This document shows, piece after piece, positions 23,861 to 37,950 of a DNA stretch of 64,000 nucleotides (position 1 is its first letter; each line of letters begins with the position of its first letter). The position numbers were made by a program, and so were the translations under genes. Source of the stretch: Pipra filicauda (Eukaryota; Chordata; Aves; Passeriformes; Pipridae); NCBI RefSeq assembly GCF_003945595.2, contig NW_024104527.1:434001-498000 (forward strand), read 5' to 3'. The notes beneath the pieces are model-generated. The model searched no databases. It had not been told where the DNA came from and saw nothing but the letters and a program-made list of their open reading frames with translations.

Positions 23861-25384
23861 AATGAAACTGCATGTCGAGAACAAGAAGATTTTATCATCA
23901 TTGCAATGAAACTGCTTCCCAACCTCCACAGGGTAGATCAGTGCAGCCTTTGAGAGCTCTCAACAGTTAAACTGAAATAACTCTGCATCTTATATGAGCT
24001 ACATGGCTCTCTTCCTTCCTCCCCCACAAGATCCTCGTCCATATTCCAAACCATACTCCCCTGTCTCCGAGCTGGAAAGGGCTCTGCATCAGCTCTCACG
24101 TTAAGCTTGGGAGTATATCCGGTAGGAAAGAGAGAAGATATTTGGGCAGTGGTCTCCAAAAACTCCCATGTGCTCACTGATTAACTCAAAGCTGCTTCTG
24201 CTGCTTAGTGGGCCTGGGAAAAGAGGAATATGGCCTTAGGAGAAGACTTCTCTTAAGCCACTGGGCTTGGAGACTCTTGTTGGACCACTTTCTTCATGAG
24301 CCTGGAGAAGCACTGCATGTTCCACAGGTCTATGCAGAGCGATTTAGGGAGCCTCATCAGGCTAGAGGAGAGAAGCGGTGTAAGGAAACAGCTCCTGCCT
24401 TTCCAAGCATGATTTTCCCATCACTGTCTCCAAACTGGAGGATCAGTGCTCTGAATTTTCACCTTATGTGAGAAGAGCAGGCAGTTGAAAAGGCAGGTAA
24501 TAGTTGACTACAGATCTTGATGGTCCCATGGGCTGCTGGTTACAGCTTCCAGGTAATGGAGAAGGGGAGGAAAAACTTCATCCGAGACCTTAAAATTAAT
24601 ATTTAAAGTGATAAAAGCAAGTTGAACTGGACTATCAGTACAAAAGACACTTGAGACAGTCACCATGTCAGAGACAAGTTTCATCCAACAGAATGTTGCT
24701 TTAGAATTATTGGAGGATCAAATGACACACTTGAGGATCTGCTATTCCAGCTAAAACTCCATATCCATCTAATGAAAACTTTCTGGGGTGTTTATCAGAA
24801 GGGGAATGGTAGAAAGGGGTGAGAGAGAGGTGAACTCTTTAAAATGTAATTTATTTTCCAACTACCTTCCTTTCATAAGACAAAAACAAAAAAGAGTTCA
24901 TCTTAAATTACAGGCAAGCTCTCTCAGCCCCAGAAATTCATCCTACATGTTGATTAATGGTCAAACTACTAGAACTTTAGCATGAAAAATGGGCTAGGCT
25001 TCAACTGAAAATTGCCTGTAGCTAATGATGCAGTGGAATGAACATTTTCATTCCAGCTAAACCATTCCTGTTCCTGTAAAAATAAAGAAATACAATCTTG
25101 GGTTATGAAAAAGACTCAAAGAACTCTGCATACTTATTGGCTTAAAATAATGCTAGGCATCTTAACGAATCTGTAAATACAGAATATATTACCTGTGAAG
25201 TCAAATATACATATAACTACATACATGTACACGCAGACTATAAATACCCCTAAGTGAGGTCAGGGAGCAGAACAGAGGTTGGTGTCCACAGCCCAGAACT
25301 TCTCACATACAAGTGCATTACAGAGTTACTGGATTTTAACATAGCTCCTGACTCCAGCTCAAAAATTTGAAATGTAATAAAAAA

Positions 25385-25570
25385 ACCCCACAAGGAAGTG
25401 CAGCATCTGCCTGGCGAGGCGGCCGACACAGGCAGGACTTGCCCGGAGATCTCCCTGTGGTTCAGCCCCTGGCGCCATCAAGTTGGGCTTGAAATCAAAA
25501 GCCATGGAAGGAGGTAATTAAAAGGGACTCTGCACCACTCTGCTGCAGCCACCAAAGAGGGTGGGAAAGG
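25385..25570. other. Second GC-richer pocket
   Basis: The part at 25410-25480 (ctggcgaggcggccgacaca and the following 50 bases) is CpG-bearing and GC-rich against an AT-rich background. It has no long open frame. It might be a regulatory element or a decayed retroposed fragment. Confidence 0.35.
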
Positions 25571-26571
25571 ATTCAGAGGTACGTAAGAGCAGCATACATC
25601 TCTCCAGCTTTAGTGATTTCCATTATGGAAACACAGAACTTCACGGCTTTTAACCTTTATGCCACTGAAGTCAACTATCAACCTTTTTTTAAATTACAGT
25701 TTCAGCGCATAAAATGCAAATCCAGTTTGCCTGATGTCAAGAGCACATCCTCCCTAAGCCACAAGTAAGGTGCAGAGTCAATAAAGCACCACAAGGTAGA
25801 AAGCTGAGCAGTGGACTTACACACGCAGTGATTGCCACCAGCACTTCTGCTGGCCAGACCTGTGATTTTCAAGACTACGGAACTCAGTGAGAGTGCGGGG
25901 GGAGGCCACGAGGTTTCAAACCATCCTGCTGGCTGCAGGAACAACTAGTAAAAGAAATTAAGAGAAAAGTCAGACCCCAGAAGGAGCACAAGACACTGTG
26001 TTCCAACTCTAACCAGCTGAAGGAAAGTTTATATAAAAACAATCACTTCGTTAGTGACTCATAAGGAAAGAATCCCTGAGCTTTCTTCAGGGAAACCCCA
26101 GTAAATAACATGTCTAAAAACACATGAAGATGGTGTTGCCTGTTCTGTTACAATACTCAGTCCACATGATAAAGCCTCTGGCAGCAGAACAACGCACTGA
26201 GCACAGATCTTTTTGGGAAACCCAAAAACCAGTAAGAACTGCTGTGGCTGCTTGCAAAGTCTGCCTCGTACTCCAGCTCTTATATGATATGTCTAATGCT
26301 AACTGGGGAGAAGTGGGAAAGTAATGGTTTTTGTTACAGCACTAGAAAGTGTTCCTTTGTTGACTACATGTAGGTGCACTCTGAAGACAGATAAATGCCT
26401 GGATTTCAATGCATTCTGCACTGTTTAAAACTAAATGTTAAGGACTCAAATATTCTGCCATACTAGACCCAAAGACACTGAATGAAAAGCTCGCAGCATG
26501 CACAGCCTCTCAGGAATATGTTATCAGACACACAGCAGGCTGGGCAGTACTCTGTCCAAGTCTATGAGGAG

Positions 26572-26617
26572 TTTTTTTTCTTTTATTTTTCTTCTCTTTT
26601 TTTTTTTTTTTTTTTTT
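26572..26617. repeat. T-rich tract
   Basis: About 46 bases almost entirely T with a few C and A. On the minus strand this is an A tail-like run, but I found no retrocopy next to it. Confidence 0.9.
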
Positions 26618-27513
26618 AATTAGCACAACATTTTGGATGCATGTTGTGTGTTTTTAGGCATATCTTCCAGCAAGAGACTTTAAACTCAGTACAGTAAGTT
26701 CATAAAAGTATGAGAAGTCACAGAGGTTTTCCAACAAATGACCAGATCCAAACATTGTGACAGCTGAACTTAGATTGACTAAAAAACTCTGCTGTTGGAG
26801 ATTCCATGTAGGAATATTAACAAAAACATTCTGTGTCAAGTCGAGCTTACGTTCTGTAGTAAAACCTCTTAGTTTCTGCAGATGTCCAGGAGGATAGAGT
26901 GGAAACTTGGGAGCAACTTCTTAGCAATTTTACCTCGCTCTCTGATGAGTTTTTAGCTTATTAAGTGTGAAGGTGAACACAGGTTAATTTGCACTGGAAA
27001 ATTCCCCATCCCAAAGTTATTCCTTTGCATACTGAACAGATCATGTTTTAGCTTATGCTGCTCCCCATATTCTCAGCTGCTGTAGAACCATAGCAGAATC
27101 CAGAAACCTTCCAGGATATAGCCAGAAATTTGTCAAGAAAAAAATACAAGGTTGAAAGCATTGAATAGTCATTCCCAAGGGACTGTGAAGTTACCATAGT
27201 AAAGCAGTGTCTTTACCAAAATGCTCAGCAACAAAAGCAGTAGCATCACCAATATTTGAACTGTAATTTTCCATTGTCAGTTGGGCATTGAATTTGGAAG
27301 GAATGGTGTGTTTGTCACAACCTCTCAGGTATTTGTGACTATAGCTTAATGCTCTTCTACAGATAATGAAACATGTTTTACAAAGAGCTATGAAACATCA
27401 GTCTAAAGGCCACTGATACTGAAGAAGCATGAGCTTCTCAGAGAAAATTGCAGCTGCAAATAAGGTATAAGTAACTGCTTTAAAAAAGGAGTATTTTTTA
27501 GGTCAAGTAAACC

Positions 27514-27538
27514 ATTCCAACATCCGAAATGTTGGAAT
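27514..27538. repeat. Perfect 10-bp hairpin
   Basis: attccaacat, a five-base loop, then atgttggaat. The pairing is perfect but short. It may be chance. Confidence 0.8.
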
Positions 27539-30500
27539 TCAACCAGATTCAACTAGAAAGAGCATAGGCAGGAAGACTTTGCCTGAAAATCCAAAAATGC
27601 ACAAAAGATAAACAGGTCACACTGAAAGCCTCACCAGAGAAAAGATGTGTATTTAAACACTTCATTGTAAATTTGAGTTTCCTTGCTTTACTGCTATGTT
27701 GCCCAAAGACAATTGCCTGAGAATCTGGCACTTCCAGGGACACACTGTCGATGAAGAGAGAGTGAAGTAGTCTAACAGCCAAGAGATCCAGACTTGGAAG
27801 GAATAATCATGGATTATTCTAGACACAGACTCCTAAAAATGCAATTCCCCAGTGGGAAACGCATCAGAAAAGATCTAAATTTTGATGAGAAAATGTTGAT
27901 AGTTATGTACACTAAAGGAAACCCATCCAGCATCCCTGAGCAGAGACACCAACCAGGGTTCTTTGAAAACACACGTTCATTCAGCCTTGGGTACAGTCCT
28001 TTGAAATAAAAGGATGGAGAACTTCATATGCGTGCTAATACCTAGGATAGTTCACAAGGATTACTGATTTAAATCACTTGAACAACTGACCCAACACACC
28101 CATCTAAGCAATTTTCAATCATACTCTAAGCTGAAGTGGTTCCACCAGGTAAGGACAGACACAAATGAACTAATGTCAAATTTTAGAGAGGAATTCAAGA
28201 GAGTCTGGGAAATAATCAAAACAGGAGAATTAATCACCTTGTCCCTAAAAGACATGTAGATACTTAAAAGATGTTAGAGTGAGGTATTTTTAAAGAACAA
28301 ATGTCCTTTGCTGCTCAGACTAGTGACAAACAGGTAGTTTGCCCCAAACCCCTCTGTTTCCAGAAGCATTCAATGGCTACTGACAAATCTTTCACAAAAA
28401 ACTCAGGACACTGTCCTGTAATTATCCACTGATTCTCTCATGTTGTTCTTTGACTGCAAGGAATGATGTTCTTACTCTTGGTTTATAAAATGGGATCCTG
28501 GTCCTCAACTGTAGCTTCTAGACAAATAGTATCTGTTCACAATATTAAAACCAGCTGCTGGAATGGCATCATGCTGTGGCTTACAAAAGACACTGTACAC
28601 AGACGATGGAACCAAATAAAAGAAAGAGAACATGGGCAGAAATCACAGCCCCAGTCAGACAATGCCAGGACTGCTTCTAGAAAAGGGGAACTTTGTTTCA
28701 GCAGAACACTAATCAGAGTACGGAAAGCACAGAAAAAAACCAACAGTCCCCTATAAATGCACAACGCTAATGACAACACACCCAGTCACAACAGGTGAAT
28801 GTCTCCCTCTTCTAGAAGCTGATGCCATTGATTTCCCCATGCCTATCTTCCAGCCTTTCCATGACCTAGGCTGGCTGCAGTTAAACCATTTCTGAACACG
28901 TGCATTCACACATCAGGCAAAGAGGTATTTTCTGCAGAGCAGTTTATAACAAAGAGCATAGAGAGTGTTAATGTTTTCAAACTTACAGACAACCAAAGGT
29001 TGAGCTTCCTAAAGCAAGAGCCTTGATTTTTATCACACCAAGATGGTGTTAAGGACTGCAGACAATGCTGCATTTTGTTCTCACTGTTAGCCTGAGCTTT
29101 AATGTACAAATCATTAGTGAGCCCATAACCAGAAACCACTGCTCTAGAAGTAAAGTCTTACAAATGAGGGTAAGAATTTACCTTTATGTAAGACAGTGGT
29201 TACTTGTGTGTACATACATTGGCCCACATACAAATACACCAGCTTTGATTCATGTACAATCCCACAGCTCTAGGCACCAATACGTTTGAGGCTGCCTGCT
29301 GGTGTCCTTGTTCAGTCAGACTGTTTGGTACATCAAAGCCCTCAGCTGAGGAACAGCAAGGAACTCTGTCCATAGAGCTCCTTGGTGCACAGAGCTGGTG
29401 TGAACACTTACCTCTTGAGTCTTTGCAGCCACATCTCAGGCCACAGGTGATGAGAAAGAGAGGTTGAGCTTTTTGAGGATGCCTGCCTGTTTGCAGCTGC
29501 AAAAGTGGATAAAAGGTGGCCTCTGCCATACTGTCACTGTCCTCACAGCAGAGCTAAAGACAATCTTGCTCATGGTACTTCTGAGAATTTGCTATCTGAG
29601 TCAGCCAGATAACCTTTAATAGTTAGAATTAGAATTATGGTACAGCAGTTGTTTTCAGGCCGTGGTTGTGAACAGCTACATACTTCTACACAGTGCCAGC
29701 AACACACAGCTAGAGACAACTGGTCTATGACTGGAAAGGCTTCTATTCAATACTACATGAAGGCTCCTGCTTCCACTGGAATAATATCTAGATCTGCAAA
29801 TCGAGCAGTATTAAACCAAACTAAAACTTAACACCAAATTACATTGCATAAGACTAATTTTTTTCATGGACTTTTATCTTCCAGGCTCTGGGTTAGTTTC
29901 TTTAGTTGATTTCTCTAAATACATCTAGGTATGCTGCCACCCCAATTGTTGAACAGGTCAAGATAATACCGTGCAACAAATGTGACCAGAAAGTTTGAAC
30001 ATCTCCAAGTAAAGGGTCTGATAGGGGCCTGACACCTCATGTTACAGGTCACAGTAATTTTGTACCTACCCACCGCTGAGCTTATAGCTACCCAAATAAT
30101 TTGACATGTTATTTGAACTTAGTAGCACATACAATGACACAGAATTCTCTGAATTACAAATAACTTGATTATAAAAGAGGAACAGCAGAGGTTGAGTTTC
30201 AAAGAAAGGAAACAGAGTAAGACTACTCGTTTCTCAACTGCAGGAACAGGGGTTTTAGGAACAAGAGTATGAAAGTCACCAAAGAATTGCACTGATCAGA
30301 CACCACCACATGTCTGTAGCCAGCTCTTCCCACTGGGAAATCACTGTTCTGCAAAACTGGCACACACTTGATATATCAAGTGTCATACAGCAAACAGAGG
30401 ACAGGGAAGGCAACCAAAGGCCACAGTGGGGCTGGGAAACAGGTGGGACAGGAGCTGAGGAGTGACTGCAGAACAGGAACACGTGACATGATGGAAGGAG

Positions 30501-33299
30501 AGTTACGTAAGTGGAGACTGCAGCTCCAGAATGGAGGGTTTTACACACGTAACATGGGACTTGATTCTGACTTGGCACATGGAAAGTAGTTATAAACCTA
30601 TCTCCACAAAACAAGATAGGTAGGAAAAGTTAAAGAAATCCAAGATGAGTTATGTGTCAGACTAGACATCGCATATCTTCATTTTAGTCCAAAATGGAGT
30701 CAGGAAAAACAACTCTCAGTTTCTCCCCATCATCTTGTTTTCTCTTCTAAATGAGAAAAAGGAGTATCTGGCTGTTCACCAGCTGCTCTCCACCCTCATG
30801 TCCAATGACTACATTTCCTGTTACACTGTAAATGCTATGGAATGGTGAGCCTGGTGACATTTTTGGCAGCAAAAATATGTTTTGAATATTTATTTACTCC
30901 TAATTACTATTCAGCAGTAGGCTTTTGTGCAATTACTGACTTGGAAGACAAGGAAGATATTTTAGGATTGTCCCAAAGGCTTGTGATACTTGTGTGTTTC
31001 CCCTACTGTTCAGTCTCTCTCGTGGGTGACCCTATTCTGTTATGCTAAAGGGACAACCAGACCTTTCCAACTGCAACTATTCCAAGACCTGGAGACACAG
31101 GGACTCCAACTCTTTGGAGTCCAAAGGACCTTTCTGGCAGAGATTTGTACAGCACAGCCCAGAAGCACCTTCCTCTCCACCAGCCAACTCTCAGTGCTCA
31201 TTGACCGGGGCTGGGAAAGCATCCTTACAGGTTGGACACCTTCACTGCACCTTCCCCAGGGCAAATCTCACAATGGCCAGAATGAGGCTGATACTCACAC
31301 TCCATGAACTGAAACTTCACAACCAGAGAGCTTTCACATTCCTGCAGAGCTTCAACAAAATCCCTCATCAGAGTGGAAGTAGTACAAAAAGTAGCTGCAC
31401 CATAAAGAATGAAGAATTTAAAAATATTTTCAATATGCAGATGCCTTGCCAAAAGCACAGTAAAGAGCCCACCGTGAATACATAACAGAAATAAAAAAAT
31501 GTTTGCTCATTTCTAAATTTCCTGGAGTTTGCTTAATGTCAGCAGCCCCATTTAAGAGCAGAAACGTAAAACCCTGTGACAGCTCTTGAACCCCCAACCC
31601 CGATCAGCAGTTACCAGCTTCACCAGGACTGGTTTTGAAATCATTCTGTCTGTCAGCCTGCATCTTGTTACAGTCAGGGCAACTGATGCAATCCTATGAA
31701 TCCTCTTTTTCCCTATACATTTTTAACTCTCTCGTGCCAGCAGTTATTTTACTCTCACAAGAACGTGAACCAGGGCTGCTCTGTTTCTCGAGGAGCATTT
31801 GGGGAACAAGGTTTTCGTCTAGTTTTTGTTTGAACTAGTAAATATTTAGGAGAACAAGAAGATAGTTTTTATGTGAAACATGTTTTCACATCCTTGAAAT
31901 AGTGAGGCAGCGAGGAAGGGACTGAAAAACAGCCTGCCATTTCCTTTCCTCCCTGTGTTTTGGACTGCTGTTGACCCAGCATGTGTGCGCATGCACGCTC
32001 AGCCCCTTGGGCTGCTCCTTTACACCGTGACTGCCTTGTAAAATCCAACTCATCTGTTCGAAGCAATGACTGAAACACTGTCTATAAAATTATGGCATTT
32101 TTCCCACTTGAAAAAAAAAAAATTAACACTTCATTTAAAAGTTATTTTTAAACCTAGTTGGCCTGAAACCAATTTTAGTCATAACTGAAGTGGATTCTTC
32201 TTTTCCTAGACTTCAATGCCTTCCTTTTCTAAAATACACTAGTTAAAAAAAGTAAACCCAGTAAATGCAGAGTTTACACTTCTGTCTACACTGCTTTGCC
32301 CTCTGACATATCAGCAGTTTGCTTTTCAACAAACCCAAACAAGTCTTTATTTTTTCTAGTTTAAGAACTTCTCCCGAACACAGACTTGAGCAATCTCAGA
32401 GCAGAACCACTCACTTCCAGTTTGAGTCTGGCTGGGGCACTGGCAGAGCATCATCACAGCCAGTAACAGGCTGAGTCAGAGTTTATGTCTGGGAGATAAC
32501 TGAAGCCCCTTCAGAAACATGGCTGAATTTGGAAAAGAAAGCATCAGAGCTTTATTCCAATACTGATGGCTTCTGGCACTACACCTGCATTTACATGGTA
32601 ATAGCCAAGCATGATATACATGAACTGAGAGCAATGTTGTCATATATGTAGGTAGAATAGGAGTATCCTGACTTCACCACGTTCCCATTTTTCAGGACTG
32701 TCTCAAGAGACAGTAGGACATCTGGACTCCTTAATGAAGTAGTTGATCTGGAATCTGGATTTAGTAAAACTAACTCTCCTTAAAGAAAAAAAAGAGAGAA
32801 AAAGAACGGCTTCAATCTAACCAATTAATACGTCACCAAGATGTATTTTAAGGAATAACAGGCAAACTGACCTGACAGGAAGAGTATTTTCCTTCTCTTT
32901 CCAAAGGGGACTCTGTTTTTCCTAAGAGGAAATTCAGACTAAATTACACTGACTTTATATTCAGTGAACATTTTAATGCACATTGTCTGCACTGTGACAA
33001 CTCTGAGATGTGAATATAGGACTTATGCACTTCAGTTCTACACATTCTGCAAAGGGTATCAGCAAGCACAGCAATGCAAAATAATCAGAAGGCAAGAAAT
33101 TCATAGTTACTTATCCGTAAAAAGTAATTTAAAGAGATTTTCATTTTCCAAGTTGAAGTTCCTCAAGTCTGAGCTCAGCATTTAAGTGTTTGATCCTTCA
33201 AATCAAGCAGAAATGATTCACTAACTCAGGACTTAATGATGCCAAAGGAGAGGTAACCTTTTATAGTAAGAAGTGGCATTTTGGAATTTTGATTTTTTT

Positions 33300-33321
33300 A
33301 TTGTTGTTGTTGTTGCTGCTG
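33300..33321. repeat. (TTG/CTG)n trinucleotide tract
   Basis: Seven trinucleotide units, five TTG then CTG/CTG, in intron. Confidence 0.92.
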
Positions 33322-35357
33322 TTTTATTGCTTGAGTGCCAAGAGATTTGGAATCAAAATTTCCTAAGGACACAGCATCCACCTAATCTTTAACCTAACAA
33401 GGTTAGAAGCTCACTGAAGATAGACTTCGTGAGAATGGTACAGGTCGAGATGTTGTTTTCAAACAGCAGTATGTGGAGGGCTGTTTTGAGGGGATTCATG
33501 AATTTTTTTTGATAAATGAGGGTGAAGAAGATGCACAGGGGAAGCAGCAAATCCACAATGGTGTCTTAAGACAGTCAGAAGCTCTCAGCTCCTCTGTCTC
33601 CAGTACCTGGACTGAAGCTACAATGCCCTGCATAACTCAGGGCAATTCTGCCCTCTTCCCCTGCACAAGGCTGTGGAGTTCAGTGTTAATATTAGTGAGA
33701 TGTGGCTTGCCAACATGTGCTTGCTGAATGAGGTAGGTCTCCATTACCTCATTTGACATGACCCTTTGCAGATTTTATCCAACAAAGCTTTTGAAGATAT
33801 ATTTATCTTTAACCATGTGAGAAATCTCACAGTAATGATTGTGCAACAATAAAATGTAAAAATAAAAATTATTATTAGTCTGCTGATAATTATAAACCCT
33901 CTTCCCTTCCTCCCCTTTTTCTTAGGGATTCATTACTCCAATGTTTATTTTTACTTTTGTAAATCCAAGAGTACAAAGCTAAAGGCAGAAGTATAAAAGC
34001 AGCCACAGTCTGAATGGATGGGTGAGTACAGGATCTTGACAACTGTACATAGGACAGGATGCACAGTATGAATGCCCCACTGGGCAGCACTAGGAGGAGG
34101 GTTACAGCTCTGGTAGCAACCCAGGAAATCTGTACCAGGACAGTCTGGAAGGATTATGCAGCTTTGTAGCATAAAGTTGCATAAGAAGCTCTGAGAAACC
34201 ATCAGCCTCAATCAGCCATTCCTCTCTTCTCCTGACCCGTTCTCAAAAACTGTCTGGCCACCCCTCAGGTTTACCCATGTCATTTTCCATGCCACCAGTG
34301 CAGAAGAAGACTGTGGGATTTGAGCCTCCACAGGCAGCTGCAGGTTAGTTCATTCTGTCTAATTGGGATATGTAACCTCCAGACTCCAGCATGAATGGCC
34401 TCTGTGAAAGAGAAGGGGAGGGTGGGGAGGTGCGCAGATGAAGATACAGGAATCCTTACAAGGAAGGAACTGGGTCAAAGAGAAGGATCAGGATGGTTTC
34501 CTGGAGATTTCTTTTGGAGTTACCTTCTGGCTGACAGCCTGAGCCAGAGGGAGAATCTCTCTGAACCTACAGCAAGAAATGCCCTTCCTCAGAGTGAAAG
34601 AAGAGCCAAGAGCTCTCCAATCCTCACATCTCACAGGTTTGCCCTATACCTGCTTACGGGTATCCTGTCTTATGCCAGCAGCTAATTCTGTCAGATGCAA
34701 CAGGTCCTGACCTCCCAGGGGTGCCCCATAGCTCAGGGCTCTGGAGAACAGAGCTAGTCCGAACAACTCCTGACCTCCAGACTCGGTGTCTGCCAGTCCC
34801 AAGAGCTCTCCAGCGTCCCATCCATCCCCATTTCCCTGGACAGAGCATCTACAGTCCAACCTCCCTCCTCTGAGATCAGACCAGCATCCACTGCAGCAGC
34901 AAAGCCTTAAGTCAGCATGTCATAAAGAAACATTATAAACACTTCCTTGACATTTTAGTGTACACAGCTAACATTTACATTTCACACCGCCTCCTATGTG
35001 AAGTCCCTCTATCCATGCCATCAATACACCAATTCTCTTAACCCCTCCCCATCCAACACTAAGAGCCCCTTTTCCCAGGCAGGCCAACAAAACAGAAGAT
35101 TTTTGGTGCTTCTGAGCCCAGCCACTGTGGAGACAGACATGGTCAAAAACTGGTTAAAAATGCAAAAATTAAAAGCAGACAGAAATTACCAACCTTTAGA
35201 ACATTTAAAACCCACCTGGGTCTTTCCCAAATACCCCAACAGATCACAATGAGATGCTATAGACAATATTTCAAAGGCTACTTTCAACATTTGCTGTGAA
35301 GCATCTTTTGATGCTCCAGATTCATCTTCCTATGTGTTAATATACCAAAAGAGGAAA

Positions 35358-35368
35358 GGGGGGGGGGG
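35358..35368. repeat. Poly-G run (11)
   Basis: Eleven consecutive G. Such runs are unstable in replication and often miscounted by sequencing. Confidence 0.95.
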
Positions 35369-36944
35369 AAGGCACAAAAGCTGTATAACTCCTTTCCGAG
35401 GTCTGACAAAATCTCTCTGCATCTTATTCCAAAGTGTGAGATGTGCAATTTCCATTCTTAAGCTCAGTAAAAATGGCATAAAAAATCCTGGGAACCGCAG
35501 TATTATTCGTTTATCAGATCAACATCAGCAAAACTGTCTTTTTATGTGCTGCTTACTTTCAAAAAAACCCTACCATGCATATTTCAGTTCTCCCTCTCCA
35601 CACCCCACACCCTTCTGCTGCTGTCCAGCTGGAACACATCAAGGGTCTAGAAGCCAAGTCAAATGTTGACCCCACCCTCCTCCATCCATTTTAAGGCACC
35701 TTCAAAGCCAGTACACTGATCTAGTTCAGCTTAGCCAACAACACCAGCAAATCTGTTATTTAAGACTTTAGTGCTGGGTTTTTATAACTGCCCATTAATA
35801 CAAGCTTTGATGTATGGTCAAAAAACCCAGCTGTAATGAGTTTCACCAGACTGTAGTAACCTTTCCTCAGAAGGTCTTTATTACTATACCTTCATAATCT
35901 TTGGGTCCAACACTTTTATAGTATCATTCTTACTGAACCCCCTTAAAAAGCAACACTCAGCAACACTTAATACTTTTCCTTCCCCAAAATTAAAACAAAG
36001 GGTACATAATAGTTTTTGTAGAAGACACTTTTGCACTCCCATTTTTCATAGTAGTTTGCTGTTAAGAGCATGCAGGTAATAGCTGTGTGAACCACAAGAC
36101 AAACCAATTTTCATGCCAAAACCCTTGTGACAGGATAGAGAAGTAGTTTGTAAAAGGACAACCAACTTACTTTGTTGCTCCCCTTTGCAGGATGCAGCAA
36201 GGAGGAAAGAGGGGGAGAAAAAGAAATATTAGATACATTTATTTTACATGCATTCAGCCTAACTTGTACAGTTCTGGAAATGGCTCAAACCAAATGAGGA
36301 ACTGACTCAGGGAACATTCACTGAATCCCGTAGTTAGAGAGCTTCCAGGGGAACACAGGACATTTGCAAGGGATTCAAAACATTCAAAATGTTTTCCTCT
36401 CCACACAAACATTCTGATCCCACTTTTGCTTCCTTCAGTGTCAGTCAGAACAGCGCCTGGGAAGTCAGTGGACACTAATATGAGAAAGAAGAAAACGAGG
36501 CCTGAAGTGATCTAGGGATGGGATGGAAGCCAGAGGGATTTTCGTGTGTTGGTAATACTGAGCTTCCAGTACGCAAAGCAACCCACTAAACATGTCTGCT
36601 GAGCCCTGCATGACAGCCACTCCCTACAACTTGCCAATGAATGGAAAGTTTCATGATCCAAAGCTTTTTTAAAATGCAAATATTGAATTTTTAGATTAGT
36701 AATAAAAATAAGGAGGAGATGGCATTATGGGAGGGGGGAAGGAGGAATGGACAGTGCTAGCAAGGTAGAGCGTGCAGAGCAAGTTACGACAAACATCTGT
36801 GCTATTATTTTAGTTTAATTGTGAGTTTTGCCATGAGCTGGCATGAACAGTGTATATTTTACAGTGGGAAGCCAGCCAAAATAAACACCAGCCTACGGTT
36901 GAGAAATAGAGTCTGGAAAGGTTAGTCACAAAGTTGTAGTCATT

Positions 36945-36974
36945 TAAAAAAAAAAAAAAAGAAGAAAAAAAAAA
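36945..36974. repeat. A-rich tract
   Basis: About 30 bases of A with two G interruptions. It reads as polyphenylalanine on the minus strand and makes a false open frame there. Confidence 0.92.
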
Positions 36975-37649
36975 GGAGAGTTTTGGATGCATCAGTCCAG
37001 AAAGCCTGCAGTAAAGTCAGCTGGTAAATGGATATCCTGTTTCAAAGTGAATTGGCCACAGTGTGATTTATATCAAGAAAGCTGACTTGCATATGGGTTG
37101 GAAAAATAAAAACACTGATTCATTGCTATCCGGGTGGCTGTCAAAGCCCACGTCCTGACAAAAGTAAATCGACTGTGGCAAGGAGAGGTGACTTGGCAAA
37201 CTGCAAAAGAATTCAGGGGCTCATGGAGCAACACTAAGGGGTGATCAGAGATAGTCAGCAAGAGAGTGAATATATGAACATAAGTGTGCATCGCCACGTG
37301 CACAGGCCAGGGAAGGCAGGCAAAATTAAGCAACGAAAAGGAGCAAAGGGGTGATATATGTCCTTTAATATATTAATGAGATTTGTTTAGGCAAAAATAA
37401 AAATTATACATCTACAAGCCTGGACTTAGCTTACAGGATTAAACTAGCAGCTGAGACATCGTATTAGTGGCAGCAAGTACTGAGCCCCATTACTACTGCA
37501 ATCAATGCAGTACTACTAAAAAAAAAAAACAACAAAAAACAGCAGAAAAATGAATATTCTTAGTTGAGAGATTTGCCCTTGCTGAGAATTTAGAACAAAA
37601 CTCTCTAATTCAGTGACAAATTCCTACTTTTCTTGCCACTGCAGAAGGA

Positions 37650-37950
37650 ACCCAGCTAGGGGCAATGGCTGTGGGTTTTACACCAGGTCCTTGCGGACGA
37701 GCAGCAGAGCTGCCAATGAAAGCATCCAGCTCCACTTTCCCGTTCCCGGCTGCGCACACGCTCCGGCAGCTCCAGGGAGCAGGCCAGCCCACGCTGCAGT
37801 GCTCCAGCTCCACAGCAATACCCATCTATTTTTCATTTCTAAGCAGCAATTTTTCTACTGCTGGTGCCAAAGCCTCGGATACTCAGAAGTTCCCAGCTGT
37901 GCCTCGCACACGAGAGCGAGCGAGAAGGTCAGTCTGGGAAGGGGCTTGGG
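37650..37950. other. GC-richer pocket in the large intron
   Basis: This stretch is clearly richer in G, C and CpG than its surroundings and contains two overlapping plus-strand frames, 157 and 126 codons long. Neither has a recognisable domain and the long frames are expected in GC-rich sequence. It could be a conserved intronic element, an alternative promoter or a lncRNA exon, but nothing in the sequence decides this. Confidence 0.4.

Noticed and set aside
26572..26617. T-rich run considered as the tail of a processed pseudogene on the minus strand
   Set aside because: No gene-like sequence lies next to it.
31042..31485. 147-codon plus-strand frame
   Set aside because: No recognisable family; several alternative frames on both strands over the same bases.
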